Below are positions 37,301-50,131 of a stretch of 64,000 bases of DNA, in pieces. The position numbers and the translations under genes were made by a program. The stretch's first letter is position 1; every line of letters starts with the position of its first letter. The stretch lies in contig RMBW01000086.1 in the NCBI GenBank assembly GCA_004009845.1, forward strand, positions 1 to 64,000, written 5' to 3'. Under the pieces are notes generated by a model. The model was not told the DNA's origin. It made no database searches and worked only from the letters and a program-made list of their open reading frames with translations. Source of the DNA: Davidsoniella eucalypti. Lineage: Eukaryota > Ascomycota > Sordariomycetes > Microascales > Ceratocystidaceae.

Positions 37301-40300
37301 TCTCTGATATCACAGTGGGCGGGCGTATTGTGCAACCGTGACTTCAAAAGGCGACGAGAGCGAAGGCCTGCTGGATATCAGATAGACACGAGAATGATAT
37401 GATAGTTGTACATGATACAGGCTACGGGTTGCAGAATACAGATCCCAGGCCATCGTCTCCAACGGACAATAAGAAGGCAGGCAGGGACAGCAGACTCAAT
37501 CTAGTGTAGACACTGATACAAAGTGTATTGACAATGGAGATTTGAATACGAGGCGGGCGCGCGCAGTTAACGCAGCCACTCTCATTTTTGATGCCACCAC
37601 CCACCATCCACCATCCATATTGCCAACGCATCAGTTTTTGTCTTTCCTTTCCCCTCTGCCCATATAGATATACTTTGGTTTAGCTATAGTAGTACTATGG
37701 CGGAACGCGGAATGGGCCATGTATCCGTCCATACAGCTAATAATGCTAGATAACGCCACAACCGTAAACACCCATCACTTTTCGTTTCCCTTTGTTAGCC
37801 TCATAGTCTTGCAGGAGCAAGCAAAAGAACTTGGCTATGGCTGTAGTGGCGCATGTAGTCTTAACATGGCTTGCTAAGTGATTTCCTCGTTAAAATTTCC
37901 CTGATAGCTTTGGCTAGTCCTGTAGCGGGCTTGGTCTTACGAGGACAAGATCCTATTTGCTACTTTACTTCCAATCTTGTCTGGGGGGGAGGGTTTTGGG
38001 GACAAGAAGAGCAGCCAGTGATGCCTTTGTCCAACTGCTGTGCTACTCCATCAGAGACCTATGCCTGCAAGTACGCGGGATCTCAGTGTTGCCCGCAATC
38101 CCACCATGTATCATATGATATATTCTATACAGCATACACCATGTACTACATCTTGACTCTTTGCTCAAGGATTTTTCGTTTTGGTGCCTTGTAAGAGTAT
38201 GAACAGCACTCTGATCAGACTCCATCAGTCAAGTCTACTGATCCGAGTGCAGGCGGCTGTAGCCTGTGAAAGTCACACACATTGTGTCGTTCCCTCCCAT
38301 GGGCGTCAGGATATTGAAGGGTGGTTGGCAGTTGCTCGGGCCGATACTTCTTTCAGTTATGAAGGCATTTTACGAATAGCACGGTATACATAACTTCTTG
38401 ATATGTTTGGCCATGAGTTCACCTTATGATTTTGACGGAGTGTAAAGAAAAAAAATAGAAAGGAGTAAAAGATATCATAAACTCTACCCCGTCTTGAAGC
38501 AATTGTTTGTACAAGCCGATCACCCAATATAGCGTACACACACACTCTCTCAAAAAAAGCACCATTACCAACATGATACATACATAGTGCTCATCGTGTT
38601 ACCGCTACATAGATCTTTTTTTCCGCTATATTCCATCGCCCCTTGTCTGACTGTTCTACAGCAGATGATCTGGCTAGCTACTGTTTTTTTGCTATCAGTA
38701 ACCATTGTTACCTTTGTCTTTTATCCTGCCGTATCGAACTATATATCTTCTTATTCTTTGTATTTGTAGCATAGTGGTGGTATGCTGTACATAAAATGTT
38801 GCCAGGCAAAACGCCGATGACTAGAGCCACTACATAAAAGCTATGTGTTGTATTATCTCACTGCATTATTTGTAAACGCTGCTTTGTTTATGTTTGTTTT
38901 TTTGGATTCCGGGTTTCAAAAAGAACTTCTTGTGAAAGTTGGTCATATGTGACGCCCCCCTTTGTTTCTTCTGTTTTTATCTTCGACCTCTTTATATCTA
39001 CTCCTACCGAGATTTCGCGACGTGACTGCTCACTAGCTTCGAGGAATAGATCCGGCCCAGACCCGTAGATCCCGGCCGTGTTGCTCCATTCTGATCCGGC
39101 TCTGACTTATCGGGGCGACAAGCATGAGATTTGCTTAGGATATAGTGCATATATCCTCCCTTATAGAAAGATTCCCAGCCTATATACCGGGCTAAGTCTA
39201 AGTCTTCATGCTGAACCACTTCCATCATTGCTACCGTTATTACTGATACACTCCCTGGCATTCTCGAGAAATCTCCATCTTCTTTCCCGAGCATGTATCT
39301 GTGTCCGTATAATGAGATACACAATCATATAATATCACCACACCCTTTTGTTTGGGCGCCCTATCTTGATCTGTCCGATGGCTGACGGTTTCCAGATATT
39401 CCCCTGGAAAGCCTTCTTTTAGAGCATTACATGTACAGATATATGAATAGATTACTTACCATACTAACACGTCGATTTGTGCTAGCGGCCCGGGGATCGG
39501 CCATAGTAAGAAAAGAAAGTATACATGTTCAAAAATCAAGAAAGACTGGATAAACCTGGAATGAATTCAGGGATTTAGTGAGATCCAAGCAGAGACAAAG
39601 GAAAAGACACAAATAACAACAAGAAAAAAAAGACCGTGGCCAATGACGAGATCCTGTTCCGGACTGGGCAGCGTGAACGCCGTGATGGCCATCTGACCTT
39701 TTGTTCTAGTTGGCTATGCTTCAAGACAGCCTATACAGAGAGAGTTCTTCTCTATAGACACTACAACTATACGACAGTCGTTATATAGTCAGGGTCCTCC
39801 TTCCACTCTGGGAATATATACAACTTCTCTTTCAAGGTCTCAGACAACCCCGTCGCCCGCTAGATCTAGGGCGCCCTTTATATGTCGAGTCTGGCGAGGC
39901 TAGGGAATCTTGAATCTGTAAACCTGGTATTTGAGAGAAGAAAGGGAGTAATAGGCCAGAACCAAGGCAAAAAAAGGCAACTAGGAATAAACTTCGAGTA
40001 AAGAAGCTTACATTCCAAGCCTACAACTAGCTTGGTTTCTAAAGCTAGCTCGGCTAATACTCAGTATATCTGTAGGTACTCTTTAGCTCATAGATGGTTC
40101 CCTAAATCAATACGTAGATTCTCTTTTTCTCTAGCCACACCCTTTTTCGGATTTTACTCCTGGTTGTCAATGATGTAGGAGTTAAGCTTGTTGGGTAGTT
40201 GAACTACTTTTCGCCAGTTCTGTTGACTGACCAGTTGTCTGGGGCTGCTGCATACAGATATACATTAGTGCTGTGGCAGCTCTACAGGAGGCATATTGTA

Positions 40301-42626
40301 TGTACATACAGTACATTGTACCGTTATTATATAAGCAGTGGCTAGATCAACAGTACAGCAGGAAAAATGCTGACTACGCCTGTGGGGTAATCACAAATAT
40401 AATACGTGCATTCTAGCCTATATCGGACTTATTCATCACATGAACATCTCTAACCCTTTTTCTTTTTTACTAGAATTGTAACAGGACGAGACAAAAGATT
40501 TGGCTAAAACGGAAGCTAGATGCATGCTAGACTCATTCAGCTTTTTGAGACCTGAGAAACATATAGGCATGGATTTTCGGTTTACATTGCTTAATGCTAC
40601 ATAACAGGTCTAGAAGCATCACATATCAAGGCAGTACTTGACTAGGCAATAGTTGCTGTCTCCAATTATAGCGTCTTGATAGCGGGTTTGCGACTTTGTG
40701 TACCTGGCGTATGTATATGTATGTATGTACAAAGACATGCTAGGTTGAGCTTCCCCTCTTCTATTCTACAGACTGCCATCCTAGCTTAGTATTCAAGTAT
40801 CTTGTACTTGGAATAGCTTGACCGCATTGGAGGAGAGGCACACTGGCTGGGCTTCTAAAACAGCCAGGTCTCTGAACACTGATAGCAGTGCACTACTATC
40901 TATAGTAGGCTTACTACTGCGTTATACTATGTGTCTATGTATGCGTACATATAGTAATATATATTATAGATGCGCCACAAGTACTAAAGCATACACAATC
41001 TGCATCAACAAACACCCCCTTCCACATCTTGGTTTTGCATAACGTCGCTAGGTCGAAAGTGGCACTTTATCCCTCACCCAGACATTTTGGTCCTCACTTC
41101 CTGTCTTTGTCTCCGGGTTATCGGCGAGTTGAGGAGAAGAAGAATAGGAAGAAAGGGTGACGGCGAGCCCACGAAATATCGGATCTTTATGCCCATATTC
41201 TAGCAAAGAAAAAGAAAAAAAGAAAAAAAAGAAAAAAAAGAAAAACAAAATCAAGGGAGAAAAACGCCCGCCTTATACCACTGCCCGTTGTATTAAGTCA
41301 AGGGATAGAATGGTATCTGCCCATCTCTCGATTTACGTATCTTGCAACTGGCCTCGAACCAGACAGATGCCATGGTCACCCTAGTCTTGAGACCTGATGT
41401 GTTCTCCCTGATAGACATATTGATATCAGTTGCTAGATTCAGATTGGAACAGATGATTCAGTTGCAGCACAAGAAGTATTTTTTTTCCTAGTTTACAGCC
41501 GGTAGTGACTAGTCAAATTAGGAATACGTATGCTTATCGGCCGCAAAGCTTCAGTACTCCGTTCAAGTTGATACTTTGTGACTTCGATACAGCCTCCTCG
41601 CTTTTTGTGACTACGGAGATCCCGGAAGGTGCTAAGCTATGAGCAGCTGTCATCTCGATCCCTATGATGCGAAGATGGAAAGATGTTGTTCAGGTGTCCA
41701 CGCGATGTTGTACAGTAGAGCTTCTACAAGAGGCTTTATAAGATGGATGCTTGTCTAGCTTTTATTCTCGGAGAGCATGGACACGGTCTAGTTCAAACTC
41801 CAGGAAAAATGAAACATTGTCAATACTCAAGGGAAAAGAAGAACCACGAGAAAAGGAAAAAACAGAGAGAATATGATATTAAATGCAGAATCTAGAACAC
41901 CACAACTAAAACAACCACTAATGTTACGCTATGCACTTGCCGCCTATTGCGCCATGTGTCTTCTCTTGGCGATATCTTGATAGAAAGTTGTACAGGCTCA
42001 GAACAACTATTGGGTCTCCTCTGAGCCCAATGAAAACCCTCGGTATTCATGCTATAGAAATGGGCATTGTGACCAAGACCGCTTAAGTTGTGCCAGTAGG
42101 ATGTGTGGCCTTCGTTGTTTCTAGTCAATGCTAGGTGATGGTGTCGAAATCTTGAGGCAGAGTCTGCAAGCCTCTAGTGGTGTAGGCAGGTTAAGGGAGG
42201 GTAAAGATCTGAAGCGCCATGCTCGTTTATGGCTAGACCATGATAGACAGAGCAAGATGACAAGGAGCCCGAGAGTGCTTCTCATGTCAGATAGAGCGTA
42301 GCATTGTCTGCCTGGGATATCAAAACGACCTATTTGAGCTTGCTTTCTCTGTCACAGCTCCATAGCAACATGTCGTCTTGGAACCTTAGATAAGTTGTCC
42401 ACTCGGTACGAAACGCCACCTACTAGTAGCAGAATTACTCTAGTGAGTGGCTGAACATATTACACGCCACCACAAGCGTGTTCAACTAAGAGATTTCCTC
42501 ACTGTCTCTTGTTTGATAGAGGCCTTAGGTCAGTCCCCAATGACGATCACCTGCCAATATTGATGGTCAAGGGTATTGAGTCCCCCTCGGTGTTGTCAGG
42601 CCCCAAAGGCCTCAGGTTTTCGTTGC
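34351..42626. other. 8.3-kb intergenic region
   Basis: No gene I can support. Two items deserve mention: a 53-codon frame at 34820-34981 in a GC-richer pocket, and a cysteine-rich frame without ATG at 37871-38194. C11 (36000-36010) and A-rich (41209-41248) runs occur. The rest is AT-rich and featureless to me. Confidence 0.45.
37871..38194 (+). pseudogene. Cysteine-rich frame lacking an ATG; possible relic of a small secreted protein
   Basis: The frame reads VKISLIALASPVAGLVLRGQ, a plausible signal peptide with a GTT codon where the initiator ATG would be expected. A Gly/Trp-rich segment and two Cys pairs follow (SNCCATPSETYACKYAGSQCC). The remaining ~35 residues look random. No ATG starts this frame, and I find no clear upstream exon. 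It could be a decayed effector-like or secreted protein gene, or chance. Confidence 0.2.
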
Positions 42627-45241
42627 TCATGGCAGTGAAGCCTCTGGATAGACCGCAGATGGTGTGATCTCCACTACGGACGGCTCGTCATCAGTATGAC
42701 CATTCATAGTAGGCTCCACCGTTGGCTCACTAGCAGCCACGACCTTGAAGTCCTCGCCAGGTTTGCAACCCTTGAAGTTCCCGTATAACTTAGTGAGGCC
42801 CTGGATTCCGCCACCGTTGAAGCGCTCCCCATTGGCCTCTCTATCGCCTAGAGCAATGACAGAAGCGATCAGGTCCTTGTTGATCTCATCAGAGACCTCG
42901 CTGTCCTGCTTGTACGCTGGGTGAGAAGCTACAAAGTCACGAATCCAGCGTGCGGTAGTGCACAGTTCGCCGCTAGCACGCTGGCGGATAAGACGGAGGT
43001 ACTTGGCTAGCTCGCAGCGTGTTGTGATATCGACGTTGATGTTGTCTAGGTACGACTCGACAATGGTGACGAGACCAGGGAAACCACCGGCCTGGCCATT
43101 GATGACTTCGTTGACCGTCATCTCGGAGTACTCGTCCTCAACCGGTCCGAATGGTGACACTGGCCGGCTCGGCGCTCTGGATCCGGGCCGGGAGTCATCG
43201 CCGGAACCGGCACGGGAAACTCTCTTGGGGAACGGGTCCTTGCGGAAGTAGAACTTTTGGGTGCTGACAGCGTCTAGGGCATGAGCTCGTTCCATGTTTT
43301 CATCGACCTTCTTGATGGGAATGTAGAAGTTGAGGTCGAACGACAGGATGGCACGTGTGATAAGCACGATGAAAACGGAAAAGGCCGCGTTCTCAAAGTC
43401 GGTCAGCTGGATCTCCATCGGACGGAACTCGACTCTCCAGCCAATAGAGTTGTCGGCCGGCGGGGGCTTGAAACGCATGTGCTGCCAGTTGGTCGACTGG
43501 ATATTCTCGAAATGGTCCGTCTTGGTCAGATCAAGCTCCTGTAGGTCTTCTTCGAAGATGACAATCGGGTCTCGGATGAATAGATGGGCAAAATGCGTGG
43601 CTAGGCGGTCGTCCATGCCGCCATCCATGAGCTGCTTCTTGATGGCCGGGTCGATCACCAGATCAGGGTCGAAGTATTCGGGCCGTAGCCGCGAGTCAGT
43701 AGAGATGTATGTGGAGTTGGAGGCATATCTGGACTTGGGGATTCTCCATCTGTCGTTCTCGAGGGGCGTTTCACCGAGTTCCTCGGGCGTTCTGTCGTCA
43801 ACCGAGTTGCCGATCTGGTTCCATCTGACATCGGTGTTGGCCAGGAAGCCCTTATAGATGGGCGTCGCCGCAGTAAGCGCCAGCATGATAGGGCCTAGAG
43901 GGCTCAACTGATCGTACATGGTACGGCCCTCTAGCAGGTTCTTAGCCTGGAACGTGATTTGCAGACAGCAACTGCCCATGCCAAAGGCCATGGCATCCAT
44001 ATGGATAAAGTTGTCGGGCGCTGCGCCGTTTCTGACGTCGTCATCTTCGGGCCACGTGTGCATGTCAAAGTTGACCGTCGGGTCTACCCATGGCTTAGGC
44101 GTGTTCTCGTCGAAGAACACGGGCACGTTCACCTGGACCTTTCGGCCTCGGCGTGACCGGATGTTTGCAGCCAGTGTCGGGAAACGGATGTGCGGGTTCG
44201 CAATCTCGTCAGGAACAAACTGAGAGCGTAGTTTGTTGCCCGAGGGGGGGTAATAGGGGTCCGAGAAAACGCCGGGAGACCCTAATCGGGGATATGTGGT
44301 GAGGGTAATGGGATACTCGGTGGGAAGCATATGCGCCCGAGCAAGCTTTCGCCTGTGTCGCAGTTAGCACGCTTCATTCTTTGGCTTTTGTTAGTACGTT
44401 GTGGTCAGGGTTTGCCTACCGAAGTCTCATATCGGGCTCAACTTCGAGGAGCTCCTTGAACCCGATGCCCCAGGGCTCGCCCGGAGTTGTCTCCAGCATG
44501 AAGCGCCCAAACTCGGGGTGGAACACAGGCATAGCATGTCTATACTTGGTGTTAATACGCAATGGTATATGTCGTGCTTACTGCAATACAGGACTTACTG
44601 CTTCAACGACCCAGAAACATCCTGAAGCGTGACATTCTTAAGGCGTGAGAGTTCCTCGAGAATCTCGGCTTGGCGCAGCGAAACAACCACCGGCTTATCT
44701 TGGTCATATATAACGACTAGATACTCGATCTGTAGTGTGTTAGATACAAGAGCGAACGAATGATGTTAGGGCACACCACCAGTTCGAGAACTGTAGCTAG
44801 CCGAGTACGGCAGGGAAAATCACCTCATCACCCCACAACATGGCGTCTCTCTCCTTTGTCTTCGCCTTGTTCCAAATTTCAAGCAGTTGCTACAGAGAAA
44901 GAACAAGAGCGTTAGCAAGTCCGACGGATTCATTGTATGCTAGTGCTCGCTTCTATGGGTCTAAGAGAATGTAGTTTTGTCTTGCACGGGTTTTCTAGTG
45001 GCATTGCTAGAAGCCTACTAGAAGAAGCGTGACTACTACCTCACAGCCTTTCGTAGAGTCTTCGCGGGTAGCTTTCTGACGATCAGTTCACCATACCTGG
45101 ATTCCCCATTCCCGAACTTGCTGGGCTTTTGGCTTAGCCTCAGACCAGTCGAGGGCCGTTCCAAGGGCTCTGTGATTCGGTGTTAGAACGCCTATATCAT
45201 GCAGTGTCTTGGCCCGAGTTTCAGACTTACAGTAGACCCAT
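42627..45241 (-). CDS. Glutamate-cysteine ligase (gamma-glutamylcysteine synthetase)
   Basis: Six exons on the minus strand: 45231-45241, 45097-45169, 44824-44889, 44599-44729, 44420-44539 and 42627-44352; all introns are GT-AG (61-207 bp) and every junction keeps frame, giving 708 residues. The first coding exon is only 11 bases (ATGGGTCTACT) and yields the family start MGLLALGTALDWSEA. The enzyme joins glutamate and cysteine using ATP, the first and rate-limiting step of glutathione synthesis in the cytosol. Family motifs include LWGDE-IEYLVV (metal-binding Glu pair E50/E52), HPEFGRFMLETTPG (E103, E110), MLPTEYPITLTTYPRLG and MDAMAFGMGSCCLQITFQ. A Ser/Arg/Pro-rich insert near SRAGSGDDSRPGSRAPSRP is a likely disordered loop. 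Length and domain order match fungal Gsh1/Gcs1. Confidence 0.95.
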
Positions 45242-46225
45242 GTTTGAGTAGAGGGTATACAAAGAGAGCCGATGAAGGTTGTATATGTATGTGTAGGCAG
45301 AGTCAGGCGATTGTATCACGTTCGTTTGCTCAAAGTTGAACAAGATCAGTCAGATAGCGCAACGGGCTTCGTTCAGTCTTAAGGGAAGCTGGCCGTTGAA
45401 AACTCTGACTCTTTCTTGGGCCCGAGTGTCTCTGGATCAGATTAAAACTAGGTATCCCTTTGAATTCTTGCCTAAAATTGGTTGAGAACAAGTAAATGCA
45501 GATGTGGTCTTTGGTAAGTTCGGCCTGTCCTAGACTTGGCGCAAAAGTGGTGATATATGATGGTACTGCAGCAACCGAGGGAATATGAAGAAGAAGAGAA
45601 AAGCTCTAGATGTAACTGCAGGCACCTATAATTCTGCTTGCTTAGAAGATGTCCGTGGGGGGAGAAGGGGGCAGTCCCGAAGTATATACAGGGAAGAGTT
45701 TTGAGAGGAAACAAAAGAGAACAGAGGGCTAAGGGAAAAGAAGAAAAAAAAGCACCGGCCAACGGGCAACGAACGACCAGAGCCTCAGCTAGACTCAGCT
45801 TCCACAACGGGAAATCTCAGCGAGTTGCTATGAGGCAAGACTGGTTGGTTTGCTGGCAGCAGCTCGTGGGGGAGACAAGTATAAAAGGCAACAAGAGGGA
45901 AAAGGGACGAACAAAGACGTCAGCCTGACAGTAGCTCGTGCGTGGACGGATCGTAAGAGCGATGGTGGCAGCGGTGATAGGATAATAGGCGGAATATCAG
46001 ACAATAGAAGCCCGGGACGCAGTAGGACTCGGCGTACGCCGATAGTGGAGGATGGAGCAGTAGAGTGTCCCGACCGGACAGGGTCTAGACTTGTTCTATG
46101 TGGCTTTGTCACAAGCTGGAGAAGTGAGTATGAAGTATGAGAGTATGAGAAGATGAGAAGCAATGAATAAGGAAAAGAAGGGTGGAAACGTGAGCAAGAT
46201 AGCCGATAAAGAAACGGATGCCCGG
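45242..46225 (-). promoter_or_regulatory. 984-nt ATG-free leader/promoter of the glutamate-cysteine ligase gene
   Basis: Reading the minus strand back from the start codon, there is no ATG until 46228. The stretch includes CT-rich tracts (purine-rich on the plus strand at 45690-45755) and a TGACGTC half-CRE at 45916-45922. The other strand of the same stretch carries many ATGs. This is best explained by a long transcribed 5' leader, though I cannot place the transcription start. I saw no Yap1-type TTA(C/G)TAA site here. Confidence 0.5.
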
Positions 46226-46228
46226 CAT

Positions 46229-49200
46229 AGGGCAGTTGCGTACTTTAAGTGCTTGTTTTGGCCCTTGCAACGAAAGAAATCCGGCACAAAGCCCGACTGT
46301 TATGCTGACGATTTATCTTGCTCTGCTTGCAATATTCATCGTGACGTTCTTTTTTATTTTTCCTTTTTTTTTCCTATGCACTTTGGAAACTCTAATTGGT
46401 TGTCTGTGGCGTCATTCGTGGCGCTCAAGCTCTAGAGCTTCGAAAAGAAAATTTAGATAGCACAGAAAAGAAAGTCCTACAGAAGCTAAGCTCGAGATAG
46501 CTTAGCCTCAATTGCGGGAATGATATGCGGAGCCCATCTATTTCCACGTTCAAAGTTGTGTGAGATACAAGGAGCGTTTTATTGGTTAAAAGGCTCTCAA
46601 GACAAGAGACGGGCTAGTCTAGTTGTGCGTGAAGCTTAACGACGTCGATGACGTGATATTGTTTTGAACTCATTACTATATATGTATATAAGCTCTATAA
46701 ATTTATTTACCACAACTTTGGAGATCAAGACTATAGAACACACCGATAATGTTCTTTGACGAATGAGGGAGAAATCGAAGGAAAAGAATCCTCTGCCAAG
46801 AGCCCAGATACCACTCTTCTATCTTCTCTTCAAGTTCGATATCGTCTGCTCCGGCAACTGCAATGACTAACTTATCTTTTCACAGTGACTTTTAGACCAG
46901 GATCATTTGTCCGTCTCGGTCTATCGGGTTGCTTCTCCCATCTCTCGTTCCATAGTTGTAGCATAGCATAATCATCTTAAAAATCCAATACAGATGCAAA
47001 TACTCTGGTTGTCGGGCAATTTGTAACGGCCAACTGTTTCGGAGAAAATGCTTTCCATTACTGAGCACGCCGTAGTTTCAAAGCCACCCTCACGTTCACA
47101 TGACTCTCTAATATAAAACACCGGCGCGGTTACATGTAGTTGTTGCTGTCCTGCTATAGGGTTACTGTGCTGTCTAACCCTACCTACTCTAGCAGAAAAT
47201 TCATATGTAACATTTCTAAACCTGCAGCTCTGTATCTGTATCATGTCCATTGTATTTATTTACTCACGGACAACCTCGTAGATATATGCGAGGCTGCAAC
47301 CTGCACATTCGTTCATCCTTCTGCAACCCTTCGTACATCAAGTGGTCGGCACGCCATCGCCACGCCTGGCCGTTTGAACGCCACCTCTTCCTATTCGCTA
47401 ACTCGGAGGTGTCAACTTTCTAGCGAGGTGACCAGTCGTGAAATTACAATTAGTTATTGTACAAGATTCCTGACGTCCGGAAAGATTTAGGAACATATGA
47501 TACGGATAACATGCGATGTGACTATAACGGGTAAAAACCAAAGTCTCAGTTTTGCTTATAATGTTGGAATTCCAAAAGAAATACCAGAAACAAATGCAAA
47601 TAGTTCATGCCAACCCCGCTTACTAGCGCAGTTATGCCTACAAAACGAGACACAGAGACTAGTAATTCTAAAACAACCGCTGTCAACAGTTGAGATAAAG
47701 CTACATGCATATGCACATTAGTTGATTTCCAATCATGCTGCCTTGTAAATGTCGGCAAAAGGGAGGTGTGTTGGTTTGTCCGGTTCCGCTTGCTTAGAAA
47801 TCAAATCCTGGCCCAGCCTCTAGTTCCAAACTTACCGGTCGATAACTGACTGCAGTAGCCCTGTTTGCGATCACACAATACTTGTGCTTGTTCCATCGTA
47901 TCGTTGATGGACAGATACAACTAGGAAGGACGGCACAAGTGACTTTGTAATATTTCCCTTTTCTGCATGTCGGATAAAACTCAGAACGAATAGTTGTTGA
48001 TTAGTCATGAACTTTCCGAAGCGGTGACAACAGACTCGAACGCCGCTCGTCCGTGTATAAACTTCATGACTAAAGAGCCATCTCTACATATATCAGCAAG
48101 CGAGAGTCGCTGGATCTGGTCGTTGTCGTCTCATTATCAGGGACGCTGCTCAATAGTTGCAAGTCGTCCAAATATATACCAGCAAGGCGTAGGTGTATCT
48201 AGATTCACATGACTTGCCATGTCTCTAGTTCCACTAACTTGAAGTCCCTCGGATGATTTGTTATAACTAGCCGACTACATATCTCACCACAGCAACTGAC
48301 ACAGCCTGTGACTTGATCTGTATATCTACCTACTACCTATGATTCCAGGTGCTTTGCTTTGTGTTGGAAACTACGTCGAGTTCGGGCTTTCTTCTAGCCC
48401 CATACCGAGTAGTCCATGGTTGCACATACGACCCCTTATCATGTAGGACATGGGCCAAAACAAGAAAACCCTCCCCTTACGCAAAGTCTATATACTATCA
48501 TATTATCTTCTAGGTAGATGGTATTTCATGGGCCAGATCGGGCTTAGGTTTCCTGCCCGACCAATTGAAGAACTGATCTTTGTACACATGATGTAAGTCA
48601 TAAGATCCCGCGGTGAAGCATAGCCGTATCTACAGAAGGCCACCCCGTGGAGTCACCCAATCTAATATCGTAGGAGTCGCCTTGGACTTTAGCTCTGATC
48701 TCTCTCTTGGCGTTTCGACCAGTCAAAACTGACTCTTCTATGGAATGAAATAGTGAAGTCAACAAGGCAATCAAAGCTAGTATACAGAGGCGTGGCTTTT
48801 TGCATAGCCCAAGAGTCTCATAACGATAGATGTCATCCACGTTATCCACGCGGAAAAAACTCTTCCCTTTAGCTGCTAAGGCGGCTTTGGATACGAATGG
48901 AATTTGCGAAATCTCGCCATGTTCTCTGAAAATCATATGTAGTATCATCGTGTATGTATAGTAGACCTCTTTATACTATAAGATACATGTCAATACCAAC
49001 TGTTAAACTCGACGACAGTGAACATAGAGGTCCTCGTTCAAAGCGACAGAGATAACGTGAAGAATTCTAGTTCTTCAATAATGGCGCTAAAGAATTACAG
49101 AGTAGGAGAATAGATATTTGAGAACAGAAAGTATAGAGTAGAATCGAACTACAATCTATATACAAGTGGTCGATATCACATAGCAACTACCCTATTCACA

Positions 49201-50131
49201 CTGACAGAGTGGATCATTTCGTCTCAACAAACGACAAGTACGGTCGACGGCAGCGCAACGGCCAATCACAAATTCATCCCAACATTGAAATGCTATTGCC
49301 GGAAATGGAGTTCAGTCTGGAACGACATTTCAATAGTAAACCTCCATTATTTAGATAATATAATGAAAGTTCATACGACGGTATCAATCTGGTATCGAGA
49401 TATTGTATTGCTATTTTAACTGTCAAAAAATAGGGTAACCTCACTAGGTACGTATTTACACATTCATAGAACTCCTAAAAGGCATTCTTTTATCACGTCA
49501 GAAAAGGTCATAAGAATTTACCAGATAATCCGAGTCTATTTACACGCGGGAAAATTGAAAATTGGAACAGGCACGGATCTAGAAACAATGATATAAACAC
49601 AGGACAGTCATTATACAGGAACACAACTAAAATAGACAGGAAGTGCACCAGAAGATGAACAATAATGGCGAGGGGATATAGGATATGATGTAAGCGGGGG
49701 GTGATAAGGGCAAATAGAGAAATAATGAACAAGAAATGAAGATAAAAAAGAACTCCAAAAGGACCCAGAACCGGAGTTAAATGTAATGAGAAAAAAAAAA
49801 AACCAGGACAAGATGATCGCGAGATAAGGTACTGCGAAATGGATGAACGAAAAATAAGAGAAGAAAAAAAAGCCAAGACATATGACAACGCCAGATATCA
49901 AGACGCCGTGGTATAAGCGTCTAGTAGAAACAAAAATCCCAAAAAGAAAAGAAAAATAGAGGGAAACAATAAACACAAAGATAAGCCTATTCATGAGAAC
50001 TAGGCCGAATACATCAACAATTAAAACTCATGGAAACGTATTCTAGCCGAACCTTTTTTTTTGGAGGGAGAAAACCTGCATCCCATTTCACGTAATGGAA
50101 GATAAGAATATCCAGGTTGCAAGTCGCTTGT
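46229..50131. other. 3.9-kb intergenic region with U-rich 3' flank of G-alpha
   Basis: No gene supported. The right part (about 49500-50060) is A-rich on the plus strand, so U-rich in the G-alpha transcript. The hydrophobic minus-strand frames there (49508-49994) are low-complexity artefacts. A 7-bp hairpin CTAAGCT/AGCTTAG lies near 46485-46505. Confidence 0.5.

Noticed and set aside
41340..41375. CCTCGAACCAG resembling a reverse B-box
   Set aside because: No cloverleaf can be built around it.
49508..49994. Two overlapping hydrophobic minus-strand frames of about 126 codons
   Set aside because: Both arise from the T-rich 3' flank of the G-alpha gene; Phe/Leu-rich low complexity in two frames at once is an artefact.
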